From an uncultured Verrucomicrobiota bacterium (GTDB taxonomy: Bacteria; Verrucomicrobiota; Verrucomicrobiia; Limisphaerales; UBA1412): a DNA stretch of 45,970 bases. The DNA is taken from NCBI GenBank assembly GCA_944389455.1, contig CALXMK010000023.1, positions 1 through 45,970 of the forward strand, in the 5' to 3' direction. Below the pieces are notes generated by a model. It was not told the origin of the DNA. It worked only from the letters and a program-made list of their open reading frames with translations, and did no database searches. Numbering within the stretch: the first letter of the stretch is position 1; each line of letters begins with the position of its first letter. This document shows positions 1 to 7,299 of the stretch, piece by piece. A program made the translations under genes and the position numbers.

Positions 1-726
1 GAATATGGAAATGCGATTCTCTCCACGAATGATGTGGTGTTGGCAATAGGAGATTATATGACTGGCAGCAGCTACCCAGATCAGGAAGGTCCTACAGCGG
101 TTGCAGATCGAGATGTAAAAGTGAAGTATCTCAATTACGGAGGCGAATATAGCGGATTTATTGTGACCCCGATTAATCCGATTACACCCAACGCGATGAT
201 GTTCACCTCTGCCAATGACAGTCTGCACCGCAGTCCTGCTACGGTAGAGATCTATGGTACGGATGATCCTATTACCAGTTTGGATAACAGCGGTGGAACA
301 GAAGAGAATTGGACCCTGTTAGGTACGGGAACCTTTGAGTTGGATAACTTCTATTTCAGGAATTCCAGCATAGTCTACTTTGAGAATGAGAAGGCCTGGA
401 GTTCGTATAAAGTACTTTTCCCGGCGCTTCGTCAAACACTCTATGGAGGAAGTACAGAAGTGCCGCGTATGCAGGTAGGGGAGTTCTACCTGATGAACCT
501 GGAAGGACCCGGACCTGTAGTAGAGAAGCCAGTGTTGAGCTGGACTTATGAGGCAGGAGTACTCAAGCTGCATTGGGCGGTAAGCGCCAATGCCAAGCTG
601 GAATCGGCATCTACAGCCCATGGAGAATGGACTTCTGCAGGGGAACCGACCATTGAGAATGGTACATGCACGGTGGAGGTGAATGCAACCGATGCAGCTG
701 CTTTCTATCGTTTGACGGTGGAATAA
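1..726 (+). CDS. Secreted protein, C-terminal part (5' truncated by window)
   Basis: The reading frame is open from base 1 to a TAA at 724-726, so only the last 241 residues are visible and the start lies upstream. The first two thirds look like a beta-sandwich of the discoidin or galactose-binding type: a segment about molecules varying in an image-like set of strands, followed by motifs such as VEIYGTDD, WTLLGTGTFEL and MQVGEFYLMN, which are typical of that fold. The last 65 residues form a separate beta domain containing KLESAS, a GEW triplet and a terminal FYRLTVE. The same pattern ends the two CotH proteins at 33679-43354. I infer an exported or surface protein, possibly carbohydrate binding; the family is not certain. 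A hairpin follows directly at 752-780. Confidence 0.75.
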   Translation, partial: EYGNAILSTNDVVLAIGDYMTGSSYPDQEGPTAVADRDVKVKYLNYGGEYSGFIVTPINPITPNAMMFTSANDSLHRSPATVEIYGTDDPITSLDNSGGTEENWTLLGTGTFELDNFYFRNSSIVYFENEKAWSSYKVLFPALRQTLYGGSTEVPRMQVGEFYLMNLEGPGPVVEKPVLSWTYEAGVLKLHWAVSANAKLESASTAHGEWTSAGEPTIENGTCTVEVNATDAAAFYRLTVE

Positions 727-751
727 GTTCAAATAGAATATAATGTCTACA

Positions 752-780
752 GAGAGGTTCTTTCAAAGAAGGAGCCTCTC
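752..780 (+). terminator. Hairpin after the truncated secreted-protein gene
   Basis: GAGAGG (752-757) pairs with CCTCTC (775-780), and TTCTT pairs with AAGAA inside, leaving a small bulge. Only a short T-rich tail (TTAATT) follows, so this is a moderate terminator candidate that separates the upstream gene from the pseudopilin gene at 812. Confidence 0.5.
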
Positions 781-811
781 TTAATTCAAAAGATAGAGAT
801 AATAAATAAAA

Positions 812-1708
812 ATGAATATTCAAAATAAATTGAATGAGAAAGGCTTTACTCTGATTGAATTATTAGTAGTGATTGCTATTATCGCTATTTTAGCCGGTAT
901 GCTTTTGCCGGCTCTCAGTAAAGCAAAGCAAAAAGCTCAAGTCACATCCTGCTTGAATAACGGCAAGCAGCTTATGTTGGCTATTAACATGTTTACTGTT
1001 GATAATAATGATTGGTTCCCTTGTAATCCTACTGGAGAGGATGCAGCTGCCAACAATACAGCATGGGTCCAAGGAACGATGGACTTTAATGATGGCAATA
1101 CGGATAATACTAACATCAATATGCTGATGGATCCCGCGACTTGTCAGATTGCGAATTATATTGGAAAGAACGCGAAAGTGTTTAAGTGTCCCGCTGACCG
1201 GAGTACTGTTATGTGGGGACCACGTGTTCGTACAGTCTCAATGAGTCAAGCCGTCGGCAGTTATGAGAGCGGAACAGAAGGCAGCGGCAACTTCTCTCCA
1301 GTGATAAGCGGTTGGTTAGGAGGCAGTGCTGGCGCAAATCGCAATAAAGTGTTCATGACTTATGGTAAAACCAGTTCAATGACTCGTCCGGGGCCCAGTA
1401 AGACCTGGGTGATTGTTGATGAGAATGAATATTCTATCAATGACTCAGCTTTTGCTGTTGCGGCTCAGGCGAATGATTTCCGTGTGGCTTCAGATACTGC
1501 TACGATGGAATGGCGTGATTTCCCCTCTATCGCGCATGGGAATGCTACAGCTTTCTCCTTTGGCGATGGTCATTCTGAAATTCGCAGATGGGTAGATCCT
1601 CAGACAATCAGTATGGTTAAGGCTTGCTCAGAAAATGAGCTCGCCTATGAGACACATACTAGCCGCGATGTACGTTGGATAGTAGATCGTACTTCAGCTT
1701 TGAACTAA
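812..1708 (+). CDS. Type II pseudopilin-like protein with H-X9-DG domain
   Basis: A 298-residue protein with a class III prepilin leader: a short charged N-terminus, cleavage expected after Gly11, Phe12 as the new N-terminus, Glu16 at the +5 position, and a hydrophobic helix from about residue 12 to 34. The C-terminal part carries His242 followed nine residues later by Asp252-Gly253. This is the H-X9-DG signature of the prepilin-processing-associated family, which is expanded in Lentisphaerae, Planctomycetes and Verrucomicrobia. The protein is probably processed by a prepilin peptidase and inserted in the inner membrane or a pseudopilus; its real role in these phyla is not known. It is monocistronic, with hairpins on both sides and no secretion genes nearby. 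The family call is strong, the function weak. Confidence 0.92.
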   Translation: MNIQNKLNEKGFTLIELLVVIAIIAILAGMLLPALSKAKQKAQVTSCLNNGKQLMLAINMFTVDNNDWFPCNPTGEDAAANNTAWVQGTMDFNDGNTDNTNINMLMDPATCQIANYIGKNAKVFKCPADRSTVMWGPRVRTVSMSQAVGSYESGTEGSGNFSPVISGWLGGSAGANRNKVFMTYGKTSSMTRPGPSKTWVIVDENEYSINDSAFAVAAQANDFRVASDTATMEWRDFPSIAHGNATAFSFGDGHSEIRRWVDPQTISMVKACSENELAYETHTSRDVRWIVDRTSALN

Positions 1709-1723
1709 CATTGATTAAATAGA

Positions 1724-1750
1724 GAATGGAGATGGAGAGTATCTCCATTC
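1724..1750 (+). terminator. Perfect 10-bp hairpin after the pseudopilin gene
   Basis: GAATGGAGAT (1724-1733) and ATCTCCATTC (1741-1750) are perfectly complementary around a 7-nt loop, 16 nt after the stop codon. There is no strong T-run, so it may act with the second hairpin at 1781-1815. Confidence 0.5.
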
Positions 1751-1780
1751 TTGCCAGATTCCAATAAGAAATTTATACTT

Positions 1781-1815
1781 AAAGACGTGTGGATAGATCT
1801 CCACACGTCTTTTTT
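1781..1815 (+). terminator. Rho-independent terminator
   Basis: AAAGACGTGTGG (1781-1792) pairs over 12 bp with CCACACGTCTTT (1801-1812) around an 8-nt loop, followed by more T residues. This is the strongest intrinsic terminator in this part of the window. It ends only about a dozen bases before the toxin-like gene at 1827, so it sits where that gene's leader would be. Confidence 0.85.
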
Positions 1816-1826
1816 GCGGGAAAGCT

Positions 1827-2261
1827 ATGAGACAATTTCAAATTATTTTTACTCCGGTAGCCGCATCTGAATTGGCCAAAATGCCTAAGGAGCTGCAATT
1901 GAATATCATTGGCGATTTTCGAGGTCTTCCGCAGCAGGTTTACTGCGATAATGACTCTTTTGGCAAACTTGAGCGCAATGGACGTATATTACATCGTTTC
2001 CGCCTGGGAGATTACCGTGTCTACTTTGAAAAACATGAATTGGGGGTGCTTATCCATCGCATTTTGAATCGTAATACTCTCAAAGACTTTTTATTCCGCT
2101 CAAATATCAGTTTAGGGGAGGATCAAATATTGGAGAATACGCCTCGTTTTTGGGAGCTTATTGAAGCGGGAAAACATAGAGCACTTCCTTCCGATTCAGG
2201 TAGAAACCGCAGAGTTCCTTCTCTCGTAGAGGGAGCTGATTCAACCGCAAAAGATAATTAA
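1827..2261 (+). CDS. RelE/ParE-family toxin-like protein, no adjacent antitoxin
   Basis: A 144-residue protein whose first ~90 residues match the RelE/ParE fold: an N-terminal strand with FTPVAASEL, a helical pair, then the core strands with HRFRLGDYRVYF and a terminal strand ending in HRILNRNTLKDF. RelE-type toxins cleave mRNA on the ribosome and ParE-type toxins target gyrase; the sequence alone does not tell which applies. A C-terminal extension of about 50 residues, polar and probably disordered, is unusual for the family. No antitoxin-sized gene lies on either side: upstream are terminators, downstream another terminator. The ATG has a GGGAAAG element just upstream. It may be a stand-alone toxin, a remnant, or a housekeeping relative. 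Confidence 0.8.
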   Translation: MRQFQIIFTPVAASELAKMPKELQLNIIGDFRGLPQQVYCDNDSFGKLERNGRILHRFRLGDYRVYFEKHELGVLIHRILNRNTLKDFLFRSNISLGEDQILENTPRFWELIEAGKHRALPSDSGRNRRVPSLVEGADSTAKDN

Positions 2262-2313
2262 TTCCCTGTCAGTACTAATCAAAATATTCTCAGTTAAGTA
2301 TCAAGAGTTAATG

Positions 2314-2353
2314 TAAGAAAAACCGAATGGATAATTCCATTCGGTTTTTCTTA
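2314..2353. terminator. Bidirectional terminator, 17-bp stem
   Basis: TAAGAAAAACCGAATGG (2314-2330) is perfectly complementary to 2337-2353 around a 6-nt loop. The A-rich left arm and T-rich right arm allow termination from both strands: for the toxin gene on plus, and for any transcript on minus leaving the ligase operon that ends at 2719. Confidence 0.85.
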
Positions 2354-2718
2354 TCAGAGGGGATTCTTGTTAAAAAGAATTTCTCTTGTTTTGTTCGCAA
2401 TTTCTCATTCCTCTTTTATTAAAAGGAATGATCTGCTTATGAGCTTTTTCAATGACTTCAGAGGCAATATTCATTATCAGAGGTTATGTGGCAAAGGCAT
2501 AATCTTAAGATGAAGCATGAGTTTTTTGAGATCCATATCCGATGCGGCTAAAATAATAGAGCAGACAGTTGAGAATGAGGCGGTTATAGAAGATGCAGAC
2601 GTGTGGAGAACGCTGCAAAGTAATTTGGATTGTACTTTTATATTTATTTTAATTAACGCTGTTCTCTTGAAAAAATATATTTAAATTTGTCAATGATTCG
2701 TTATAAAAATATTTCAGG
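2354..2718. other. AT-rich intergenic stretch with a doubtful 55-codon ORF
   Basis: This stretch separates the bidirectional terminator from the 3' end of the minus-strand operon. The only coding candidate is a plus-strand ORF of 55 codons, ATG 2517 to TAA 2682-2684, with a charged middle and a hydrophobic C-terminus. It lacks a convincing ribosome binding site and I recognise no homologue. I see no repeat, RNA gene or clear promoter here. Confidence 0.3.
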
Positions 2719-4041
2719 TTACTTTAATATCTCGACAGGTTTGCGTAAATCGCGGAAGAAAATAGGTTTTCGGCTCATAGGAGGAAATTGTAGAGAGGAG
2801 ATTTTCTCCGAGGATTCAAAGATGATCTCCGGAGCAACACGGATTTTGGAGCGGAAGAGATCTTTGATTTCTTTGATAAAGGCTTCATCCTGGCGAGGAG
2901 AGGCTATTCGAAGAGTAATCGAGTCGGTATCAAGTTCGTTGGTAGAAACGTCGATGATATAATTTTGGATGCCTGAAATTTCATTGAGAATGTTAAAGAG
3001 AGCAGGAGGATAGAGGGTAGTCCCTTTATATTTAATCATCTGCTTTTTGCGGCCGAGGAGTGAGCTCAAACGAGGTGTATTTCGTCCGCATCGACAGGGT
3101 TCAGAAGTAAAGCAGCAGATGTCACCGGTTTTAAAACGGAGCAGAGGCATGCCTTGGACACCTAAGGTTGTGATGGTAACTTCTCCGGGAGTGTTTTCCG
3201 AAACGGGCTGTTCTTGTTCATCCAGCAGCTCCACAATAATGAGTTCAGGGGGAATATGTCCGCCGGCGTGTTGAGAGCATTCCGTAAAAGAAGTCTGCAT
3301 TTCCGTGGAAGCATAGGTGGAGAAGAGTTCCAATCCTGGCCATTGCTGAGTAATTCTTTCTCCTAAAGTGCTGAGATGATAATCGGGGCCGGGAGAGCGA
3401 AGCGCCTCTCCAATGCAGATAGCGCGGCGGAGAGAGGATTTTTGTGGGTCGATTCCATGTGATTGAGCATATTGAACGAGTTTAAGGAGAAAGGATGGAA
3501 CTACAATGCAAACAGAGGGCTGAATACGGCGGATGGTATCCCATTGCAGTTCTGGAATTCCGTTGCCGACTCGGGCTACGCCGCAGCCGAGCTTCCTGGC
3601 TCCGAGGAAATAGGCCAGTCCGGCCATAAATCGGCGGTCAATGGTCGTCATGAGTTGAAAGATATCTCCGGGACGACAGCCGGCAGTGGAGAAAGAGAGT
3701 TCTTCATTGTAAGCAAGGCGCTCCAGATCCGAGTTAGTGACAGCAAAGGTGACCGGTTCTCCGAGAGTTCCGGAGGTCGTAACAAAGTCGGATATTTCAG
3801 ATCGTGGAACGCAGAGGAATTGTTCATTTTGATTTTGAAGATCCGTTTTAGAAGTAGTGGGAATAGAGGAGAGATCCTCAATCCGCCGGATGAGAGAAGG
3901 ATTGATCTTTTCTCGGGCAAAGAGGTTCTGATAGAAGGGGGAATGTTTTGCCAGATAGATGATTTGTTCACGCAGAAGCGCTTCTTGATATTGTTTAATT
4001 TCCTCCAGGGAGGCAAATTGAATTTGAGGATTGGTTTTCAT
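2719..4041 (-). CDS. PaaK-like adenylate-forming acyl/aryl-CoA (or ACP) ligase
   Basis: A 440-residue member of the phenylacetate-CoA ligase branch of the AMP-binding superfamily. Visible motifs are the phosphate-binding TTSGTLGEP (88-96), STYASTEM (241-248), LRFKTGD (301-307), the PaaK-type cysteine-rich PCRCGR (315-320), the hinge LGRKKQMIKYKG (329-340) and a terminal PMSRKP (421-426) with the expected C-terminal lysine. Such enzymes activate an aromatic or fatty acid with ATP and load it on CoA or a carrier protein. It is the last gene of the operon: its ATG overlaps the stop of the C45 gene by one base (TAATG), which implies translational coupling. In aryl polyene and flexirubin clusters a ligase of this type primes chain assembly; here the substrate is unknown. 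Confidence 0.9.
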   Translation of the reverse strand: MKTNPQIQFASLEEIKQYQEALLREQIIYLAKHSPFYQNLFAREKINPSLIRRIEDLSSIPTTSKTDLQNQNEQFLCVPRSEISDFVTTSGTLGEPVTFAVTNSDLERLAYNEELSFSTAGCRPGDIFQLMTTIDRRFMAGLAYFLGARKLGCGVARVGNGIPELQWDTIRRIQPSVCIVVPSFLLKLVQYAQSHGIDPQKSSLRRAICIGEALRSPGPDYHLSTLGERITQQWPGLELFSTYASTEMQTSFTECSQHAGGHIPPELIIVELLDEQEQPVSENTPGEVTITTLGVQGMPLLRFKTGDICCFTSEPCRCGRNTPRLSSLLGRKKQMIKYKGTTLYPPALFNILNEISGIQNYIIDVSTNELDTDSITLRIASPRQDEAFIKEIKDLFRSKIRVAPEIIFESSEKISSLQFPPMSRKPIFFRDLRKPVEILK

Positions 4042-5792
4042 TATGATTTTAAAAGTTGTTTAATTTTTGTTTCCAGCCGCATTTGATCCTGGCGCGTGGG
4101 GAGTTCTTTTTCCAAAGCTTTCATCCAATAGGAGACGGCTTCTTGTGGTCTATCCGGGAGGGAGAGATTGCCGGCAATTTCATAGGCATGATAGAATTCC
4201 GGATTCAGTTCTATGCAGCGTTTGATTTCCTCCGGAGGTGGGGAATGATGAGTTTGTTGATGTTGAAGGAGGAGGCTTGCTATTTGTTGGCGGTATTGGA
4301 TGAGTGTTTGAGCGACAGCCAGAAGTTGAGGATCAGCTGGGAGAGTGAGTTCAGGTTGAACAAATTCAGGGAGTTCAGCCGCCGAAGAAAATGGCTTGAT
4401 ATTTTCCAAGAGTTTTAAAATTCGTTCCAGGTCATAGCAGATATAGTCTCCTGCTTGCCAAGGAGGAAGAGCAATCCAGAGTCTTTTGAGTTCTGGCTGA
4501 AAAATAACGGAGTGATGTGCGATGAATTGATTGATAGCTTTAGGATTGCCTAATCCAATGGGGGTATCATTCATTCCGAGAGGATTTCGTAAAATTGCGG
4601 CGGCATCGTTTGGAGAGAGCGGCTTAGAGAATGACAGAATTAATTCTTCTAAACGATTAAACCGATAGAGCGAATCGGAATCCAGTAGAGCGCGGAGATT
4701 ATCCGGGGTCTGTCCAAGTTCATCGGATTGATAGTGGTTGGAGCAGAGGATATATTCTTTGCGAGGATCGTAGAGTACTGTTTGCAGAGGTGTTTTTTCT
4801 ATAATAGCAGCACGTCTATCTTGGGCGGAACCGATCAAAAGGGATTCCGAAACAAAGGTTTGATATTGCTGGGCGATAGAAAAAGCTTCATCCAGAGTAG
4901 AGGCATATTGAAGAATTTGGCGAGCCAGAATGGAAATAGGGGTAGCGGAGGAGATAGGAATAGGACCCGCGGCGGCATTGAGTGTAATGGTAAGTCCTTC
5001 ACTGTTCATGCCGGAGAGAATACCGGTCATACCAGCCCATCCTACAGAAATATAGGAATATCCAGAATCGGGGCGACAAATAGTGATTAATTTATTCTGA
5101 GCAAATTTGTCGCCTAAATAGAAGTCAAAATTTCTACCTATCAGGAGCTTTGAATCGGCTGAGAGCTTGCCCCAGACTCCAAAAGAAGTACATCCTACTA
5201 AATTATATTGCTGAAGCATGTGTCCTATATCATGAGCGGCATGATAGCAAAGTTGGCGCTCATAAGCCGGACCAATTGTGTTAAATTGATCACTGCAATA
5301 GAGCGAGAGACCATAGATTTCTTGGCGGTATTCCTCCGGAATATGATCTGCCAGGTTACGATTAAAAATCAATTGAGCCAGCTGAAGAAAACGCAAATAA
5401 AAAGAGGATGGAATTCTCAGCGAGAGTTCTTCCAGTAAAGCTTGCTCTTGAAGGAAAATTTCATCTTGAGTCAGCAGACCAAATGCCATTCCCCGTTCGG
5501 CAGCTGTGCCACTCAGATAGAGCTCTCCCAATCCCCAGCGGTTTTTACGGTAGAGAGATTCTCCAGCAGAGTTCCAATCTTTATGCGTAGTCAGTTCAGG
5601 TCTGGAGGTGTACAATAAAGGATCCGGTTTTCTGAAATCCACCGTGCATAAGAAGATAATAAGGCTAAGCAGCAAAACGGCCAGCAGAATCAGAGGAGAC
5701 AGCAAGAGATATTTCAGCAATCTTCTTTTGGATTTTACCGGCTGTGAGCTAAAGACGTTAGAAGTTAAAGATGGATCAGGTTGATTATTCAT
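4041..5792 (-). CDS. Membrane-anchored C45-type Ntn hydrolase/acyltransferase with TPR-like tail
   Basis: From the ATG at 5792 the protein has 583 residues; a TTG two codons upstream is less likely. A basic N-terminus and one hydrophobic segment (about 27-48) anchor it, with the rest probably periplasmic. The catalytic part contains VGCTSFGVWG, with Cys201 as the predicted autoproteolytic nucleophile, followed by LIGRNFDFYLG and GMNSEGLTITLNAA. These features belong to the C45 (acyl-CoA:6-aminopenicillanic acid acyltransferase) and choloylglycine hydrolase-like group, which make or break amide bonds to acyl chains. The last ~60 residues resemble one or two TPR helical pairs. It overlaps both neighbours by a few bases. 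I infer transfer or removal of an acyl group on the operon's lipid product. Confidence 0.82.
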   Translation of the reverse strand: MNNQPDPSLTSNVFSSQPVKSKRRLLKYLLLSPLILLAVLLLSLIIFLCTVDFRKPDPLLYTSRPELTTHKDWNSAGESLYRKNRWGLGELYLSGTAAERGMAFGLLTQDEIFLQEQALLEELSLRIPSSFYLRFLQLAQLIFNRNLADHIPEEYRQEIYGLSLYCSDQFNTIGPAYERQLCYHAAHDIGHMLQQYNLVGCTSFGVWGKLSADSKLLIGRNFDFYLGDKFAQNKLITICRPDSGYSYISVGWAGMTGILSGMNSEGLTITLNAAAGPIPISSATPISILARQILQYASTLDEAFSIAQQYQTFVSESLLIGSAQDRRAAIIEKTPLQTVLYDPRKEYILCSNHYQSDELGQTPDNLRALLDSDSLYRFNRLEELILSFSKPLSPNDAAAILRNPLGMNDTPIGLGNPKAINQFIAHHSVIFQPELKRLWIALPPWQAGDYICYDLERILKLLENIKPFSSAAELPEFVQPELTLPADPQLLAVAQTLIQYRQQIASLLLQHQQTHHSPPPEEIKRCIELNPEFYHAYEIAGNLSLPDRPQEAVSYWMKALEKELPTRQDQMRLETKIKQLLKS

Positions 5793-7299
5793 TGGCAATT
5801 TTTTGAGCTAAATATTTTTCACCGATGAGATTTGAGCATGTGAGCAGTGCCGTAACAGAGGTTCCTAGAATACCGCTTAGAGAAAGACTTTGTCCGGAGA
5901 GAAAGAGATTAGGAATTCTGGTTCTGGGGGAGATTAGAGTTCCCAGAAGAAAGCGGGAATCCGTATTAATTCCAAAAGCTCCACCTTGTGGAGAAGCAAT
6001 ATAATCTCGGTAAGTCAGAGGAGTACTGGTGTAAACAGCTTGAATGGATTTTTTGAGCCCGGGGAAGTAGTTCTCTGCCTGATTGATCATTTGTTCTTGA
6101 TGGAGATGCTTAAATTCAAGATAGCTTTCTCCGCGGTGCTCCACAATAGTTTGTTCCCAAGGCAGTAGTTCAGAGTAATCCATAAGTTTCATAAGACACA
6201 CCAGTCTTGTATAGGGAGAATCATGATGTGCCTGTGTGGATAGCATAAGAGAAGTTGGCAATTCGGGTGTTTTCCCCGTGGGACGCCGAATCCAGGTTTT
6301 ACGGTCTTCGAAGAGAAAGTGAACCGTATTCAAATAGGGGAAAGAATTGGGCTTCATCAGAAGGTATAGACTAAAAAGTCCGGAGCTGTTTTGAAGTGAT
6401 TTGAGTCGAGTCAGATAAGCCTTGCGAACAAGCGGAGTCTGTTCCAGAAGACGGAAGGTTTCTACAGGATGGAGAGTGGAAATTATATTGCGGGCGGGAA
6501 GAAATTCTCCGGAAGAGGTTTCTACCCCCGTAACAAGACCATTGGAGACACAAATAGAGGTTACCGGGGTGTTGGAGAGGGTTGTTCCGCCTTGGGATTG
6601 GATTGTTTGCAGATAAGCATTGGCGATGTGTTGACTGCCATCCTCAAAACGGTAAGCTCCGATGATATTAGAGTGGCGTACCATTGCGTAATGATAGAGT
6701 GGAGTAGAGTCGTGTTCTCCAGCGATAATGGTAGCACTTGAGGAATAAATATCGCGCAGAAGGGGGTCTGAGATTGTTTGTTCTAGAAAACCCGCTGCTG
6801 AGAGCTGCATATAAGTGCGGTCATTATCATCGATGATTCCTTGACGGAAATTTTCCAGACTTAGCTTGTTGCCAATAGTATGAAGCGTATCCAATAAGCG
6901 GCGGATTTCATCTTTATGCTGTGGAAAATATTGTGAGAAGGTTTCCTGCTGACGCTCATATCCCATGGGATGGAGGTAAGTTTTTCCTTCCATGTGGAGG
7001 GTTTCAAAGCCATTTTGATCCATTTGGCGCAGGTGCAGATGAGGAAGCACTTTGTTATAGTGGAGAATTTGGCGCATGATTTGCCCTTCACCAAGTGCGC
7101 CGACGTAATGGACGCCGGTATCGATTTGGACACCGTGGCGTCGGAAAGATTGGAGACACCCTCCAAAAACAGGGTTTTTCTCTATCAAACAGACATTCAT
7201 CCCTTCTCGGCTGAGAGTGGCGGCACAGACCATGCCGGACATGCCGCTGCCGATGATCAGGACATCATAAGGTTGTAGCACAGGGTGTGGTGCAGTCAT
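5785..7299 (-). CDS. FAD-dependent oxidoreductase, phytoene desaturase/retinol saturase-like
   Basis: A 504-residue flavoprotein with an N-terminal Rossmann dinucleotide-binding motif (VLIIGSGMSGM, glycines at 17, 19 and 22), an acidic residue closing the second strand in CLIEKNPVFGG, and a C-terminal FAD-contact segment LFLSGQSLSLSGILG. This layout is shared by CrtI-type carotenoid desaturases and all-trans-retinol 13,14-reductase-like enzymes, which add or remove hydrogens on conjugated or isoprenoid chains. Its ATG overlaps the TGA of the upstream MMPL gene by four bases (ATGA). In this operon it plausibly reduces or desaturates a polyene or acyl chain. Carotenoid genes are absent from the window, so a carotenoid role is not supported. 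Confidence 0.87.
   Translation of the reverse strand: MTAPHPVLQPYDVLIIGSGMSGMVCAATLSREGMNVCLIEKNPVFGGCLQSFRRHGVQIDTGVHYVGALGEGQIMRQILHYNKVLPHLHLRQMDQNGFETLHMEGKTYLHPMGYERQQETFSQYFPQHKDEIRRLLDTLHTIGNKLSLENFRQGIIDDNDRTYMQLSAAGFLEQTISDPLLRDIYSSSATIIAGEHDSTPLYHYAMVRHSNIIGAYRFEDGSQHIANAYLQTIQSQGGTTLSNTPVTSICVSNGLVTGVETSSGEFLPARNIISTLHPVETFRLLEQTPLVRKAYLTRLKSLQNSSGLFSLYLLMKPNSFPYLNTVHFLFEDRKTWIRRPTGKTPELPTSLMLSTQAHHDSPYTRLVCLMKLMDYSELLPWEQTIVEHRGESYLEFKHLHQEQMINQAENYFPGLKKSIQAVYTSTPLTYRDYIASPQGGAFGINTDSRFLLGTLISPRTRIPNLFLSGQSLSLSGILGTSVTALLTCSNLIGEKYLAQKIANE

Noticed and set aside
319..732. Long antisense ORFs opposite real genes (here opposite the truncated secreted gene; others across the window, for example 29106-29759 opposite dnaJ and 34732-35118 opposite the giant gene)
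   Set aside because: They are frame shadows of strongly supported genes, with no start signals or recognisable domains.
5785..7299. Carotenoid biosynthesis gene (crtI)
   Set aside because: Fold similarity only. No phytoene synthase or other carotenoid gene is present, and the operon context is lipid tailoring.
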